Source of the DNA: Branchiostoma floridae
Lineage: Eukaryota > Chordata > Leptocardii > Amphioxiformes > Branchiostomatidae
Assembly (NCBI RefSeq): GCF_000003815.2
Contig: NC_049980.1
Span: 13,998,638-14,062,637 of the forward strand
Direction: 5' to 3'
DNA length: 64,000 nt
Shown here piece after piece: positions 11,342 to 24,500 of this stretch. The notes beneath the pieces are model-generated. The model did not search any database. It saw only the letters and a list, made by a program, of their open reading frames with translations, and had not been told where the DNA came from. The translations under genes were made by a program, and so were the position numbers. Positions within the stretch are counted from its first letter, which is position 1. Every line of letters starts with the position of its first letter.

Positions 11342-13457
11342 TACCTGAATAAAGGTAACCTTGGTCATGTTTGCTTGTTGGCTCTGCCAATTGCTACATT
11401 CAATAACGGCAAATGGTGGAAAAATCTCTGTACTTCTGCATGACACTTATTGCCATAAAACAATTACCACCACATGAGCTTTTGTTGATGAATTTGGCTT
11501 CTGGAATTCAAATTTGTCATTTGCAATAAATAAGCCCTTTCACAGAGATCAGAACGTATGTACGGCGACAGGAATTCTAGGCAATATTCAAAGGTAAAGG
11601 CCCACGGAAAGAAAATAAAACCAGTCTGGACATTCTTATGCAAATAAAAAAATGGTCGAGACAAGGGATGTTTTTGTTTGGGGGCCATTACCTTTGACAT
11701 ATTACCTTATACCTAGAATTCCTGTCACCGCACATGCCTTCTGATCTGTGAAAGTTCTTATAATTTGTATGGGACTTTTGTCAATCAAAAAACTCTCAGT
11801 ATAAGTGCGCTAGATGAAGATGGAAGTTCAGCTTGACACCATATCTTGATATCTTGATGTATATGCCAGACCAAATCCCCAGGACTCTTGTTGTTTCTTC
11901 CACCCCATGAGTCCATGACACTGTACAGTGTACTGGCCCAGTGGTTTGAACGACCACATGTGCTGTCAATTTTCTGACCATACGTATTCATAAAACCCCA
12001 TGGTTTATCGTTATGAAAGTTGTTACTGGTAAAAGATGGTGAGAAGAACGGTTGATGATTGGTTCAGATCTTACCTGATCTGTAGAACTCTTCGTCCTTC
12101 AAGGTTTAGAAGAAGTTTGAAAGAGTCACGCAGCAGCAGCTAGCTCCAAACAACAGTGACACAACGTACATCACCAAAGCACCAGTCGTTCTTCAAGGAA
12201 CCGTCTCATTGCAAACTCAAAAATCTCCTGCCAACAACCACCACTCGAATACCTTCAGGTGCGTTGAAGTTTTGTGGTATCAGCTGCAAATTTATAGAAA
12301 TACTGGGCATAAAACTAAAGCAAAACCCAAAATCCCACTTGTAGGACCGCCATATGCAATTCCCATCATGCACAACGAACAAGCTAATCCATTTCTCAAA
12401 CGGAGAGTTCTGAAAAATATAAAGCTCTTATTTTATTTCCCAAAATAGAGTAATTTGATAAATGTTTCTTTTCTACAATGTTAAAACTACAATGTTTTTC
12501 AATTGTCTTCCCGTTGAATAGTTTTTATAAATCTTTTTACAAGATCACGCCACCCCTCCATAAACAGTGGGCACGTCGTCAGGTGCATCATCATATGACC
12601 GAGTGTCATGGCCGACTTCTGACTTCCTCAGACGCAGTCTTACCAAAATTTCCCCGTGATTTCGTGCGGAAAGCCACAGGTTTCTCTAGATAAACAGGGA
12701 ATAGGTAAGGCGAATTTCGCTGTCTACATTGTACATATTTCGTCAGACACAGACTTGGAAGAACGCTATATTTTGACGTACTGTGTCCTGCACTGGCGAT
12801 GATCTGTGCTGCTGTGACATGTGATCCTGTACTAATGATTTTTGCTATGTTTACTGGTCAAAATCCAGCATTCCTGTAGTCGAAGTGAATGAAATTTGAT
12901 TATTCCTTGTTATTATTGTCGTCGTCAGAGGGGTTGCTGTTTGGCTAAGTCTGGTCGTTTTACTTGAATATGAATACGAATATGAATATGATTATGAAAA
13001 TAGGAACAGAATTTCTTGACCATATGATCACCGACTTCACAAACACTCTCTGCCTTGTCATTTTCATTGCAAGTGTTAACGATTGGATGGATGTACTCTT
13101 GTAAAATTTCAAAAAGTTTGTGTATTATAAAATCCTAAGGGTTCAAGTGCAAGATGATAACATTTGTTTTGTAGTTACAACATGGATCCCGTTTGTTCCT
13201 AGAAGTACAAGTACTTAAGTACAATAAACATTGTGGTTCTTGTGCAGTTAAAAGCAAGATGGAGAGATTTAGTCTTTATTGACACTAAATATAGGTCAAC
13301 TTCACTTTGTTTAACCTTGTATGCCTTCGTCAAATAATGGGTAAAATGTATTTGCTAGATGTTAAGGTTTTGTTTTTGTTCAATTTTTCGTACCAGCAGC
13401 TACATGCAATTCATCACCTTACTGTAACTAAGTGTAAGTGCTACCATTCACACCATA
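11342..13457. other. intergenic DNA, possibly holding the syntaxin 5' UTR
   Basis: No protein gene recognised. A good donor (ATAG then GTAAGG at 12705) follows a stretch with several CpGs, and is a candidate first exon of the downstream syntaxin. Confidence 0.4.
12590..12704 (+). other. candidate non-coding first exon of the syntaxin gene
   Basis: The syntaxin start exon begins with a splice acceptor 10 bases before its ATG, so an upstream UTR exon must exist. The GTAAGG donor at 12705 is one plausible match. The left edge is arbitrary. This is inference only. Confidence 0.2.
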
Positions 13458-13465
13458 GTTGTATT

Positions 13466-14071
13466 GGGAACGGGTTTTCTGCGCGTTAAAAATCTGCGCG
13501 CGCGTTAAAAATCTGCGCGTTAAAAAATTAAGTTGTGCATTGAGAAATTCTTAGGCAGAAAAATGTGACCCCATTATATGATTTTACATCTGTTACCTGA
13601 ATTTTTGGTTTAAAAAGCCCCTAATTTTTAGGTCCCTTGGGAATAGGCTAATTTGCATATCCAGAAGATTTCAAAATCACTTGAATTAGACACAAATACA
13701 TGCAAAAATTACTAGTGTGAGGTTTTATATCATAAGATATAACTGCTTGAGGCTTTTTTCCATTCTACAAGCTTCATTTCATCTTTTCTCAAGCAGATTG
13801 TTTCACATGCAAATATCAGCCTTTGTTGCGCGTTAAAACTTAATGTTTAAAAATTCACTTTAAAACTCCTGGAAAGAGATATTTGTACTCTAGAATGCAA
13901 CAATATGATACTTAATTTCATTTTGTGTTATCTTCTTCAAGCTTTTAAGTTTAAAACAGCAAAAAAGTTGTCAAATCCCCAGGGAATCAGCTAATTTGCA
14001 TATTTCAACGCGCAGGTTTTTAACGCGCAAGTTTTAACGCACAAATTCTAACGCACACAAAACCCCAACCC
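13466..14071. mobile_element. inverted-repeat element rich in GCGCGTTAAAA, 8-bp duplication
   Basis: The left end GGGAACGGGTTTTC matches the reverse complement of the right end (GGGTTGGGGTTTTG) with a few mismatches. GTTGTATT stands directly outside both ends (13458-13465 and 14072-14079). Both ends repeat the word GCGCGTTAAAA: three times within about 50 bases on the left, and as TTTTAACGCGC-type words on the right. Both halves also carry CTAATTTGCATAT. It is 606 bp with no coding capacity. The 8-bp duplication would fit a hAT-type or similar MITE. Confidence 0.62.
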
Positions 14072-14600
14072 GTTGTATTAGTGTTATTGTCTGCTGTTAT
14101 CAGCAGAGAATTGTTGTCGGACTTGAGAAGGCACAGACCATCTCTTTGCACTTTTGATACTTGTCACTATATCAATGATAAACATGTTGCTATGTTTCTC
14201 GTTAAATATCACATGTAGGTGTTAAGTTGAAGAAGGGCTCCACGTGTCTCTGTAAGGCCTTGCCACACCCTATGCCCTTTGCCCAGCAAACATTGTGCTC
14301 TCTCTCTCTTAGCCTCTGATCAAAGTGATATGACTGGAAATGGTTGAAAATGGCACAGATAACAAAGCTTCTCCATACTATTTTTTTTATATTGATAATT
14401 TTTATGTGTAGTAAAAACAAAACAGTCTCCATGTAAGTGGGCATTTATGGATACATTTCACGGTTGTTGTAATTACATTATTGATTTAGATTCAAGCCAC
14501 AGTCTGTTTGCAAACTCTGTTATTGATTTGTTTACCTCTCAGAGTCTCAGTAACTTATTTGTAGACACAGGTCCTGAATTTTTAGGTCAAGCAGTCTGGT

Positions 14601-14760
14601 TTGAAGCTAGATGTGCAAAGGTTAGGTAACATGTAATTTAGTGTTAATTAACCAGTTGCCACACCACAAGCCTGTGGGGCTGATGTGTAGCACAGAAGGG
14701 TGGTTTTATTGTATGCTGGCGATGCAGATGCAGATACAGATACTGCAGTGCTGATTTACA
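14601..14760 (+). mobile_element. LINE 3' tail scrap
   Basis: Shares an exact 28-base word (14601-14628) with 22474-22501, where it encodes LKLDVQRLG at the end of a reverse-transcriptase-like tail. Here the upstream coding part is not preserved. A GATGCAGATGCAGATACAGA simple repeat follows near 14724, typical of a LINE 3' end. Confidence 0.45.
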
Positions 14761-15265
14761 CTGGTGGGAGTGTTACAGAAGATATTGTAACCATTACATG
14801 AGCAAATTTTTTATTTGTATTCATTACAGAGCACAAGCATCAGTTAGTGTACTAACTTTGAGGACTGAAGTACTGACCCACTAGCAAAGACTATTCAAGT
14901 CGATTGTTTAGATATGTTTGCTGTTTTGGTACTGCAATATGCTCTGTGTGTATCTGTAAGAGGCAGGTGGCAAGGTGGTCATTTGGTTAGGATTATTGAC
15001 TTAATAAGATACTAGTATATAATGTATAATGTAAAGTTTCTGGGTTTTGAATCCTTCAATTAGGGACATGATTATTGTTTGGGTTGGGACATAAGGCTGA
15101 AGGTCCCACGTTTGATAAGAGTTACTCAGTTAGACTTAAACTTTAAGTTAAAGATCATGCCAAAAGAGTAAAAGTTCTTCAAGTGTGAGCAGATCAAATT
15201 GTACAGGCTGGTCTCTGGGTTGACATCTTGTAAATGTGATCGTCACCTGTTAAGTCAATCCTTTC

Positions 15266-15350
15266 ACAAATGTGGTAAATCTCAAGTTTTAAGTCCGCGG
15301 TGAAGAAGCCACCGCGAAAACCGTGAACATAAAACCACTGTGAACTTAAT
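15266..15350. mobile_element. relic of the CTGTAATTC MITE family
   Basis: Contains GTCCGCGGTG, CCACCGCGAAAACCGTGAAC and ATAAA, the same subterminal words as the element at 18357-19727. The ends are lost. Confidence 0.4.
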
Positions 15351-15390
15351 ATGATTTTTATTGTTATCATTTTCCTTCAGATTCGCAGAG

Positions 15391-15562
15391 ATGAGCAGGG
15401 GAGAGTTTGGTGTGTATGGCTCTGTAGAGTCAGGTGGTTTTGACCAGAGAGATGGCCGGTATGGTGCACCCAGGGCTGCCGGATACCAGGGGGATGGCTC
15501 CAACGATGTCAACCGTCTGTGTGAGCTGACAAGCACCAACATCTTTACCATCTCCAACAATG
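15391..15562 (+). CDS. STX7/STX12: syntaxin coding exon 1 (start codon)
   Basis: The ATG at 15391 lies 10 bases after the acceptor TTTCCTTCAG and opens [18 protein letters not shown], continuing to NVNRLCEL-like Habc sequence (seen as [20 protein letters not shown]). The donor is GTGGGT at 15563, leaving a one-base overhang that completes Ala with the next exon. Confidence 0.92.
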
Positions 15563-18500
15563 GTGGGTCATGTATTATTCATGAAGCTGCAGTTCATCAT
15601 CTGTTCAATAGATGGCAGTTGTACACTAGGAGGTCTGCCTCTGTATCTATTAGATATTTGACAGTGTACAAAGAACACCAATGGGTCATGTGTTATTCAT
15701 GAAACTGTAGTTACCTGCATGTATGCAGGTATGGTTTTGATGCTGGTGGGAACTTTTCGGTAGCCGGGGATGTAGGGCGCTGTATCTCGTGAACGGATGG
15801 TGCGAGCACAACGATTTTTGGTACGTGGGTTGGGGGTGGTAGCCTGACACTCAGGTGTGATTTTGGGCCTCCTGGCGCTTGACCTTAACATTGAAGGTGG
15901 CATTTTTGGTGTTTTGGGGGCACTTTTGGCGCTGTGTGTCCGGAACGATACGCGCGATTGCAACGATTTTTGGTGCATGGGTGGGGGGTTGTTGCCTGTT
16001 GCCTAGGATTGACTTTGGGCCTTGTCGCGTTTGAACTTGACCCGACAGGTCCAATTTTGTGTCCGGGAGGGGTGTTTCCGGAGTTATATCTTCTGAACGG
16101 CTGGTGCTGGCGCGATGATATTTGGCACATGTGTTGGCGGTGGCTGAATAATACTCAATTTTGATTTTGGCGCCCTTGGTGCTTGAACTTGACATTTTAG
16201 GTTACCTTTTGTGCGGGCACGGGGCGTGCGCTGTATCTCCGGAACGCAAGGTACCATTGTGTTGCTATATGGTACGTGAGTTGTTTGTGGTGTCTTGGTG
16301 GTCAGGTTTGATTTTGGGCCTCCTAGTGCTTGAACTTGATACTGTATAGGTTGACCCTGTTTTTGTGTGGTTGGGGCATCCTCCCAATATCTGCTTGGTT
16401 TTAAAAACAGATTATGGTTGGGTGTAGAACCATCATCTGGCCTGGGCCACCTTCAATGTATCAGGTTACTTAGTGGCACTGACAGTTTGCCAGATGACGG
16501 GAGTGTACAAGATTATATATCTGTTGGTCAGGTATAATTGGAGTTTGCTTATTACTCTTTGTGGTGTTTCTAGAGCTGTATAGTACTGAGTTTTAAGTTT
16601 CGGTACAAGTTCCTTTACCCTGTTGGCAATCATGGTTGAACTTGAACTTAAACAGAAGAAGATGCAATTTTCTAATGTGGAGGAGAACTGTATAGAGTGT
16701 GGGCATAAGAGAAAGGTATGTGTATGATTTGTCCTGTGTTTCTTTTTGTTTCTTTGGTAATGCCATTTCCATACTGTATACAGGTAATTTGTTGTTTTGG
16801 GCTAGTCATATTCGCTTGGTTTTGGGGCCTGCTTAATCTATGGTACAGGCAGGGTTAAGTGGTGGAGGCTTAGCTTTGTTCTGTTTTAAATTCAGTATCG
16901 TTTGTTGCATTTTGTCGCGGCAAATATATGATGAAATTCCCCTTCTAAGCAACTGCTCATTGGTTTGCGGGGATGTTTGCTGGGTGTTTGCTCTGACTAC
17001 AACAGCTTCTGAACTTTTCAAAGCTTCCATTGCCAGCAGCTTGCCATCTATAAATGGGATTGACAAGGACATTTTTCATAGTAAATTATGCTGTTAAATT
17101 TGGCTTAGATACTACAGGAGATTTAGGTTTGGGTTGGATGGATTGAATGAAAATATCATACCACCCTGGGGACTAACTGTTGCTGCTGCATGGGGGCTAC
17201 CACTATTCATATTGTCTAATGTCTATGGAACTACAGATAAAAGTATCATTGGTCAAATTATGCAAGTAACATTCCGATGTCAAGTGAATAACACCCCAGA
17301 AATAAATCTTTAATGAATATCATTGGAAGAACACAAACCAAGGAGACTTAGCAGCTGCATTAGGTCAGTACATTGAAATAGGAAGATATTAGTATATCAT
17401 GTGACAGAGTAACTACGTGTGCATGGGCCATCTGAGACAAAAAAAGGTAGCGTCTCAACAACTTCAAAGTACTGTGGTTGGTTACATACTTAAGAAATCC
17501 AAAATAAGTAATGTTCATCCATGTCCAAACTTACAAATTCAGAAAATGGAATTTCAGAGTCAGACTTTTGCATGGTGCACAACCAACACGGTAAAAAGCT
17601 CATTTTTCCAACCACGTACCACAGACAAAAAGGCAAAAATACACAATAGGTCTACAGAAACCCAATACATTTCATGCAGGCCTGAGGTCTACGAACTCTT
17701 GTTTATGGTTGAAACAATAGGGGTCAGGTGTGCACTAGAGATGTAACATTTTGATGATTTTGCATCTGTTTTACAGGTAGAATTTCATATACCAACTCTA
17801 AAGACTTGTTTGGATAACAAGAACTATAGTCCTTAAAGTTTTGATTCAATGAAGAATCATTCATTGTCTGACTCCTGTTATTTGCATCTTTTCAGCCTCC
17901 TCCTTGGAGAAAACTCTGAAGCAGATTGGATCAGCCAATGATAGCCATCAGCTCCGGGAGAGAGTGTGAGTCAGACAACATGTTGTTCAGTCTGTACAAT
18001 ATACATGTAGGACACTGGGATTTGTCAGTTGTATTGAGTAGAAAAGTACACGAATAGTTAGATATTTCCGAAAGGTGAATTCTGAGCCAAATCAGAGGGT
18101 CTGCATGGGGAGGTCCTGGCAACACATAATGGTAAATTTAGGAGGGACAGCAACACTTAACAGTAAATTTGCTTGGTCTTGTGAGAGGTTTTGGGGACAA
18201 GTTTGTCGGATCGTTAGTATTCGTGGAGTGTCTGCCATAAGTAATACTAATAGACAAACTTTCAACCAGATGCTCCATTTTGACTTTGGGGACCTTTGAA
18301 CGATTTGTCAAATTTGCTTAATGATGAATTAAGGATAACAAATGACATGCTACATACTGTAATTCCTGTTTTATTAACGGTAACTTTATGTTCACGGTTT
18401 TCACGGTGACGTCTGTGCCGCGAAGTTATCATTGCCGTTAAAAAATCATTCGTCTTTCGCCCCCCTCCCCCTTCTCCGCTACCATCCAAGTACTTAGAAC

Positions 18501-21500
18501 TAGTACTTACTAGTACGTTACGAATGTCTTATCCATTCACACAACACACTTTCAACACGCAACGATCGCCACAATAACAACTCAAACACAAATTCTCCTC
18601 AAGAAATAAAACATTTATTCTACAAGCACAAAATTGTGTCATTTCTTTTACTTATGTTCATGTTTACGTTACGATAACATAAACCGCTATTTTGTTTACA
18701 TCGCCGCTAGCAGGCAGCATGTGTACATTTACAAACTAAAAAACTACTACAGTGCTATTCAAGCAAGGAATTACTACAGGATCATCACTGAAAGTACTAG
18801 TACTAGTACAAAAAATGACTCGTATATTTGTACAACTACAGCTAGCGATACATAAAAAAAATGTTACAAAATGGCGGTACCCAAGCCAAGCGTTAGACAA
18901 AGGAATTTTCAACAAAGTCGCGGAATTTCAGGTGATGAGTACAAATAAACCAGCGAATTTACTGAAATACCAGTATGTTGTAAAAATAAAAGTTGATTCA
19001 ACACATATACGATACAGGGAGTCATTATTGTATAGAAATGTGCCACCGGCGACCGGAGGAAAAAGAAACATATCGGCTTTGTTTACTAACAAAACTTACG
19101 TACACGCAGTGACATGGCTGCGATAACAATCTACTTAGTACATTATCATAGTTTAACTAGATTTCTACAAGTTAAAAACAGAACAAAAAATAAAACTGAG
19201 TAGTACCGGTCTTTACAAATACAAGTAATGGCTATGGAATTACAGCAACTAAGATTCACAACAATAATAGCGGGGAAATTTTTACGACTAGAAACGTGGC
19301 AAACAAAACTCCGCTTACATGCCGAAAAAAAGACGTTCGTTTCATAATTCTGAGTTGGAACTACTGTAAATATCGGAGAGATAAACTCTTCACCTTCTTG
19401 TGTACAATTTGTGTACAATTTGTGTCCACAAATTACGCTGAAAGTTTAAAACTTAGCGCCGTCTTTCACGCCGAAAATATTTCAAAATGGCGCCCGCGTC
19501 GCTTGTGTTTGGCGTGGGTATCCCGTCAGCCTATGCGGCAAATGTGATTGCGACATATCAGGGGTCATTGGCCCTGTTGCGTTCCGTGCGCTGTCATCAA
19601 ATCACGGCCGAAACAGGCCGACTTTCTTTTGGTGAACCGCCGCCACCGCGAACATAGAGTGCCGTTAACACTTAATTTTTTCTCACACCGCGAAATTTTG
19701 CTACCGTGAACATAAAGTGAATTACAGTAGATTAGAAGCAAAATATGCTTTATGAGTAATTTATTGACTATTCTTAAAATGTGTAATTAGGGCAGGCCTA
19801 CTATAATTGATGTCAAATTGAAATAGACTGCTAGGAACCTTACAGAAAAGCCATGCAGACCCTCAAAACATACAATCCACCAGTTGTGAGACAAAGTACC
19901 AGTACACTGCTGCATACTGACATGGTTGATTCTCCTCAGCCACAACATGCAGCAGCAGACCAACCTGTTAGTGAGTGAGACTGCCAGGTGTCTGAAGCAG
20001 CTGTCATCGATGACAAGGGGCGCTCCTAAGGTAGGGGACAGCAAGTTTGAGTGAAATTTGATTAGTAAAGCTTATTGTACCATCGTAGTTTGCAGTATCT
20101 TAAACATGCTGACATTATTTCCAAAATGTAAGTTGGACTGATTGACTAAAACTACATGTGCTGCCCCAAAATAGATTAACAAGAAAATCCTCATACATAC
20201 TAACAAGTCTTATTTCAGATTACTTAATAATTGCGAGAAATCAACTGCATAATTGCAATTGCAATTGCAAATAAATTGATACCAGTGCATATCACTTTGC
20301 TTTTTTTGTTTTATTTAACCGACAACTCCATTGTAGATGACAAGATATTTCTTTCCTTTCTTTTCACAGCCACAGAAGCTACAAGTGGACAGATTAAGTA
20401 ATGAGTTTAAGCAGAGTGTACAGAGATATGGCATCATTCAGAAGGTACCTTGAACCATACTGTTATACATGTGTTACATGATTATGATTTTATATGTGGA
20501 CAAACACTGCAGTGTGCAATTTGTAAAATGTCTGCAAAAATATGACCAGTAGAGTCCATTCCAAGACACCATGCGGATGTTTGTTGCCATTGTTTAGAAT
20601 TGATTTTAAAGTTTTGTAATTATATGTCTAGGACATTTGATACTTCAGAAATATTTTTAACACTGTTTCAACTTTATAAATAATTCCCTGGTCCTGTAAA
20701 ACTTTGGAAATATTCATGGTGTGGAATTGGATACTTCTAATGGTTTCTAAGTAATGATAACAGCATTCTATCATTATTTACCATTTTCTACCATTTTCTA
20801 CCATTTTTTGTAAATGGTTCGGTGGGCTGGGAAGATTTACCATTTTTTGTAAATATTTGTAAATGTGAAATAATCACAGAGAGGTTTCACAATTATTCTA
20901 AATAAAGATATTTTTGTACAGTTATTCTCAAAGTGTTTCTAAAATATTCAAAGAGATTCAAATAAATGAGTATTTTCTTAGTCAATTTTTTCAAAATAAT
21001 TTAATTATTGTGGCTCAGATATTCTTTTATTCAAAATAATTCAGACTAATTATAAATATCGCCTAAAAACCCTCATGGTGTCTTGGAATTCCACTCTATT
21101 ATTCTTATAGCCATACTAGTATATGTTGTTTGGAATGTATTTGATTTTAACTTATTTATTTGATTTTATCAGTGGCACAGATGTGCTTTCCAGATATTAA
21201 GATTTTTTCCTCCTTCCTGGTGACCAGAGAGTAGCGGAGCAGTCCAGAATGAGCGTTGACAGCATCAGGAGTCCCAGCAGGGCTTCACAGGTGACTTTTT
21301 CATGTATCATTAGCTCCCCCTAGTGAAACATTTGTGCATAGCAGCTGGCAGTAGCACTTGTTAATATATGTGCATGGATCATTGCAAAGCTGTACTTGAC
21401 TTTGAAATGTGAGAGTGTTGTGATTAGGATGTTGATGCTTCTATGGACTTAACCTTGACATTCTTTTATTCTTATTCCTGCAAACTTTGGACAACCAAAC

Positions 21501-24500
21501 ATGCTTATAGCGGGGAATGAAGGTACATGTTTTTAAAGCTACACAGTTAGAAAAATTTCCTGATGTACTAACACTTTACAGGCACTTTTGCCTGAGGCAA
21601 TTACCGTGTAAAATCCCTCAGCAACTGTGCATTAAACGGCAATGAATGAAGGTTTATTGTATGCTAATAAATTTGCTATGTATATTGCTCTGTTTGGCGG
21701 ATTATTGCCATGTTAGCCATTTTTGTCAATTGGAAATATTATATAAGCATTAAATTGAGTTGCTAACAAATAAATCAATAACTCAAAGAAACACAGGATA
21801 TATAAAGAGCAAACATTAGACTATGCAGATACAGTAGACATTGTGTGAAATATTGTAAAAGGTTTTACAGTCAGTACCGGGTATGTCCTCAGAGATTTTA
21901 CTCCTACTGCCCTGCATCAACCAGGACAGAGTTTGAAAATGATGGCCACAATATCAATAAACAATGTCAACATACGTTCCAAATGCACCCCGGGGTAATC
22001 ACCAAGTCATTCAGTCGTAAATTCAAGCTATAAAGCAGTTCTGTGTGTGGACGATAAACCTGCAAAACTGCCAACTCCACAGGAATTTTAGAGCGGTTGT
22101 AAAGAGCGTATCAAGAGTAGGACGATACAGATAACATATTGGGTTTGGACCACAGTGCACAGTATACAGCAATATCTGTGGGAGGGGGGGCAGACACATT
22201 AGCAAGGGCTTTTAGCCTTTCCAGAGATAATCCCTGACATTCATTATACTTAATATTGCTTATCTCTGTATTGCTTACTTGGCTATAAGGGATGATGACT
22301 ACCTTTATAATTATAGTACCAGCTCAGATAAGAGTAAGAAAAAAAGTCTTGGCCATCAACCACTCAAGATTGAGGCGTTCAGAAATCTATTTTTGCCCAG
22401 AACTACCAGGTCTTGGAACTAATTGCCACCAAGGACAAAAGGGGCCTCTCCATTAGATAGCTTCAAACAGCACTTGAAGCTAGATGTGCAAAGGTTAGGT
22501 ATGACTGGTTGTTCTGTACTAACATTACCTGTATAATATAAGCTGCTGACCCCCTGTACAGTGTATTCCTGTGAAACTGATGGGTTTATGCTGCAGGGCA
22601 GTAACAGGTGCAGAATCTGATGGATTCATGGTCCTGACTGTCTTCAGCCATCGGCAGGATGTTTTCTACATACATTTTAAAGTGATTCACACAAAAGTAC
22701 CTTTCAATCTGGCTTAGCTGAAGGCAATGAAATCAAGCAATTCCAGATATCTACACACATGTATGTAGGATTTTGGGAGAGGAAAAAAATAACTTGGAGT
22801 ATTGCCTCAAGATGTAATGCACTTGCTCAGGGAAATAACTACTAAAGATATTAACTGCTGCTGAATGCTCTAGTGAAACTATCTTCCCCTTGGCAACCTT
22901 GTTTTTTCATAGCTACAGCTGAAACACAGATGTTGCCATGACTGTTCATTTTGTCACTTTAATGTCGCTGCCTGGAGCATGTGTACCATAATGGCTTACT
23001 GTGTACATCCACACCTTAACACAAGGCACTGCCAGTGTGTAGCCCTGAGGTTTTAACCTTGACCAAATGGGATCGTGTGTTCCCTCAATTTGTCATGTTC
23101 ACGTACATTTGTAGTTTTACAATAGCTGCTTTTTTTTGCTTATGAGCTAGAATACATGGAATCACATTTATGGTTTTGTCATTTGTTCAATTTCTTCTAT
23201 ATAGGGCTGTTCCCAAAGTTCTTAGTGGTTGGCTAAAGGCAAACGTGTTGATGAGCTGTTATGGGATGATATCAAGCCATACAGACGTTAAAGATAACGG
23301 GTGACACATCACTCTCAGTCTGCCATCAAGCCCCCGTCCATCCATTCTACATGTTGAATGGCCTGCATTACTGTACTGTGACAGGAGTAGACGTAGATAA
23401 TGTCTCAATTTTGAAAAGTTGACAGTTTTACATGTGTGTTGACTGATATTAATGTGCGGATGACAGAAGTTTACGCCATGTGGTATTAATCTGTGTGCTC
23501 CTGGCCAGGGTTTCCTGGATGATGACTACGGTGATGAGTCCACCAGCCTGCTGGAGGAGGAGCAGCAGCGCAGGAGGGTGGAGGAGTTACAGAGACAGGA
23601 GCAGGTCATCGACTTCGAGGGGGACATCATCAGGGAGAGGGAGGAGAGAATACGGGAAATCGAGGTACAGAAACGAGACTCAGAGTCTCAAAATGATGAA
23701 AATACAATGTAATACTAGAAACCGCACATCACACGCCAACATTTGAACCATTGGTTTCTGTGTGTTGTTTTCGATGTGTCTGGATGTTGGTGTTCTTGTT
23801 TGTTAATAGTTACCGTATTTCAATCAGCTGAGTAGAGTGACAGGAAGTGGGGAGGGATGCTAGGTATGTGGGCACTTTGACAGGAAGTGAGGTCAAAGGT
23901 CCCAGAAAGGTTCCAGAGAAGACAGTCTTATGTTCTTCTGAAAGATGAAGTTTATTCCTTCAGTGTGCTGTGCAAATAAAGCTATTATTGCAATATGTAA
24001 GATTTGGAAATGTGAAAAAAAAAGGACCAGGTATAATCCAATGTTAGTGTAGCTAAAATTGGCCATCTCCACTATACCAGAAGGAATGGTCCTGTGGGAT
24101 ATACATGTTTCAGGTGCTCTGATCAACAACTCTACCCAACCCTCATCCATTGAACAACTTTTACGATAAAATTCATTTAAAAAGTTTCTCTCAGCGGGAC
24201 ATTTGGAGTGACCTACTCCTGTGTATCTGCTGTGCAAAGTAATGAGAACTGGTGATCCCATCTGTCATCATCACCCCCTATGGGGGCTGCAGCTTACATT
24301 CTTGTATTGACTTTATTTGCACAGACTTCTCCATTAATCACCTCTACCCCCTGAAGATAACCCATTCTATCTTAATGATTGTGCATCATAAGTTAGGTTT
24401 GGATAAATGACAAAATGAATGAACACTGTAATGAGATAGGACAATGTTGATGTTTAGAAAAACAAGTGCAGGAAATAGTTAAAGAGCTTTTGGTACTGGT

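Larger units (their letters stand above)
14080..15380. other. intergenic DNA upstream of syntaxin start exon
   Basis: Contains a LINE tail scrap (14601-14760) and a MITE relic (about 15266-15350). Otherwise nothing recognised. Confidence 0.45.

Noticed and set aside
15697-16349. Open frames of 60-114 codons over the tandem array
   Set aside because: A product of the repeat's base composition. The frames differ between units and no domain is seen.
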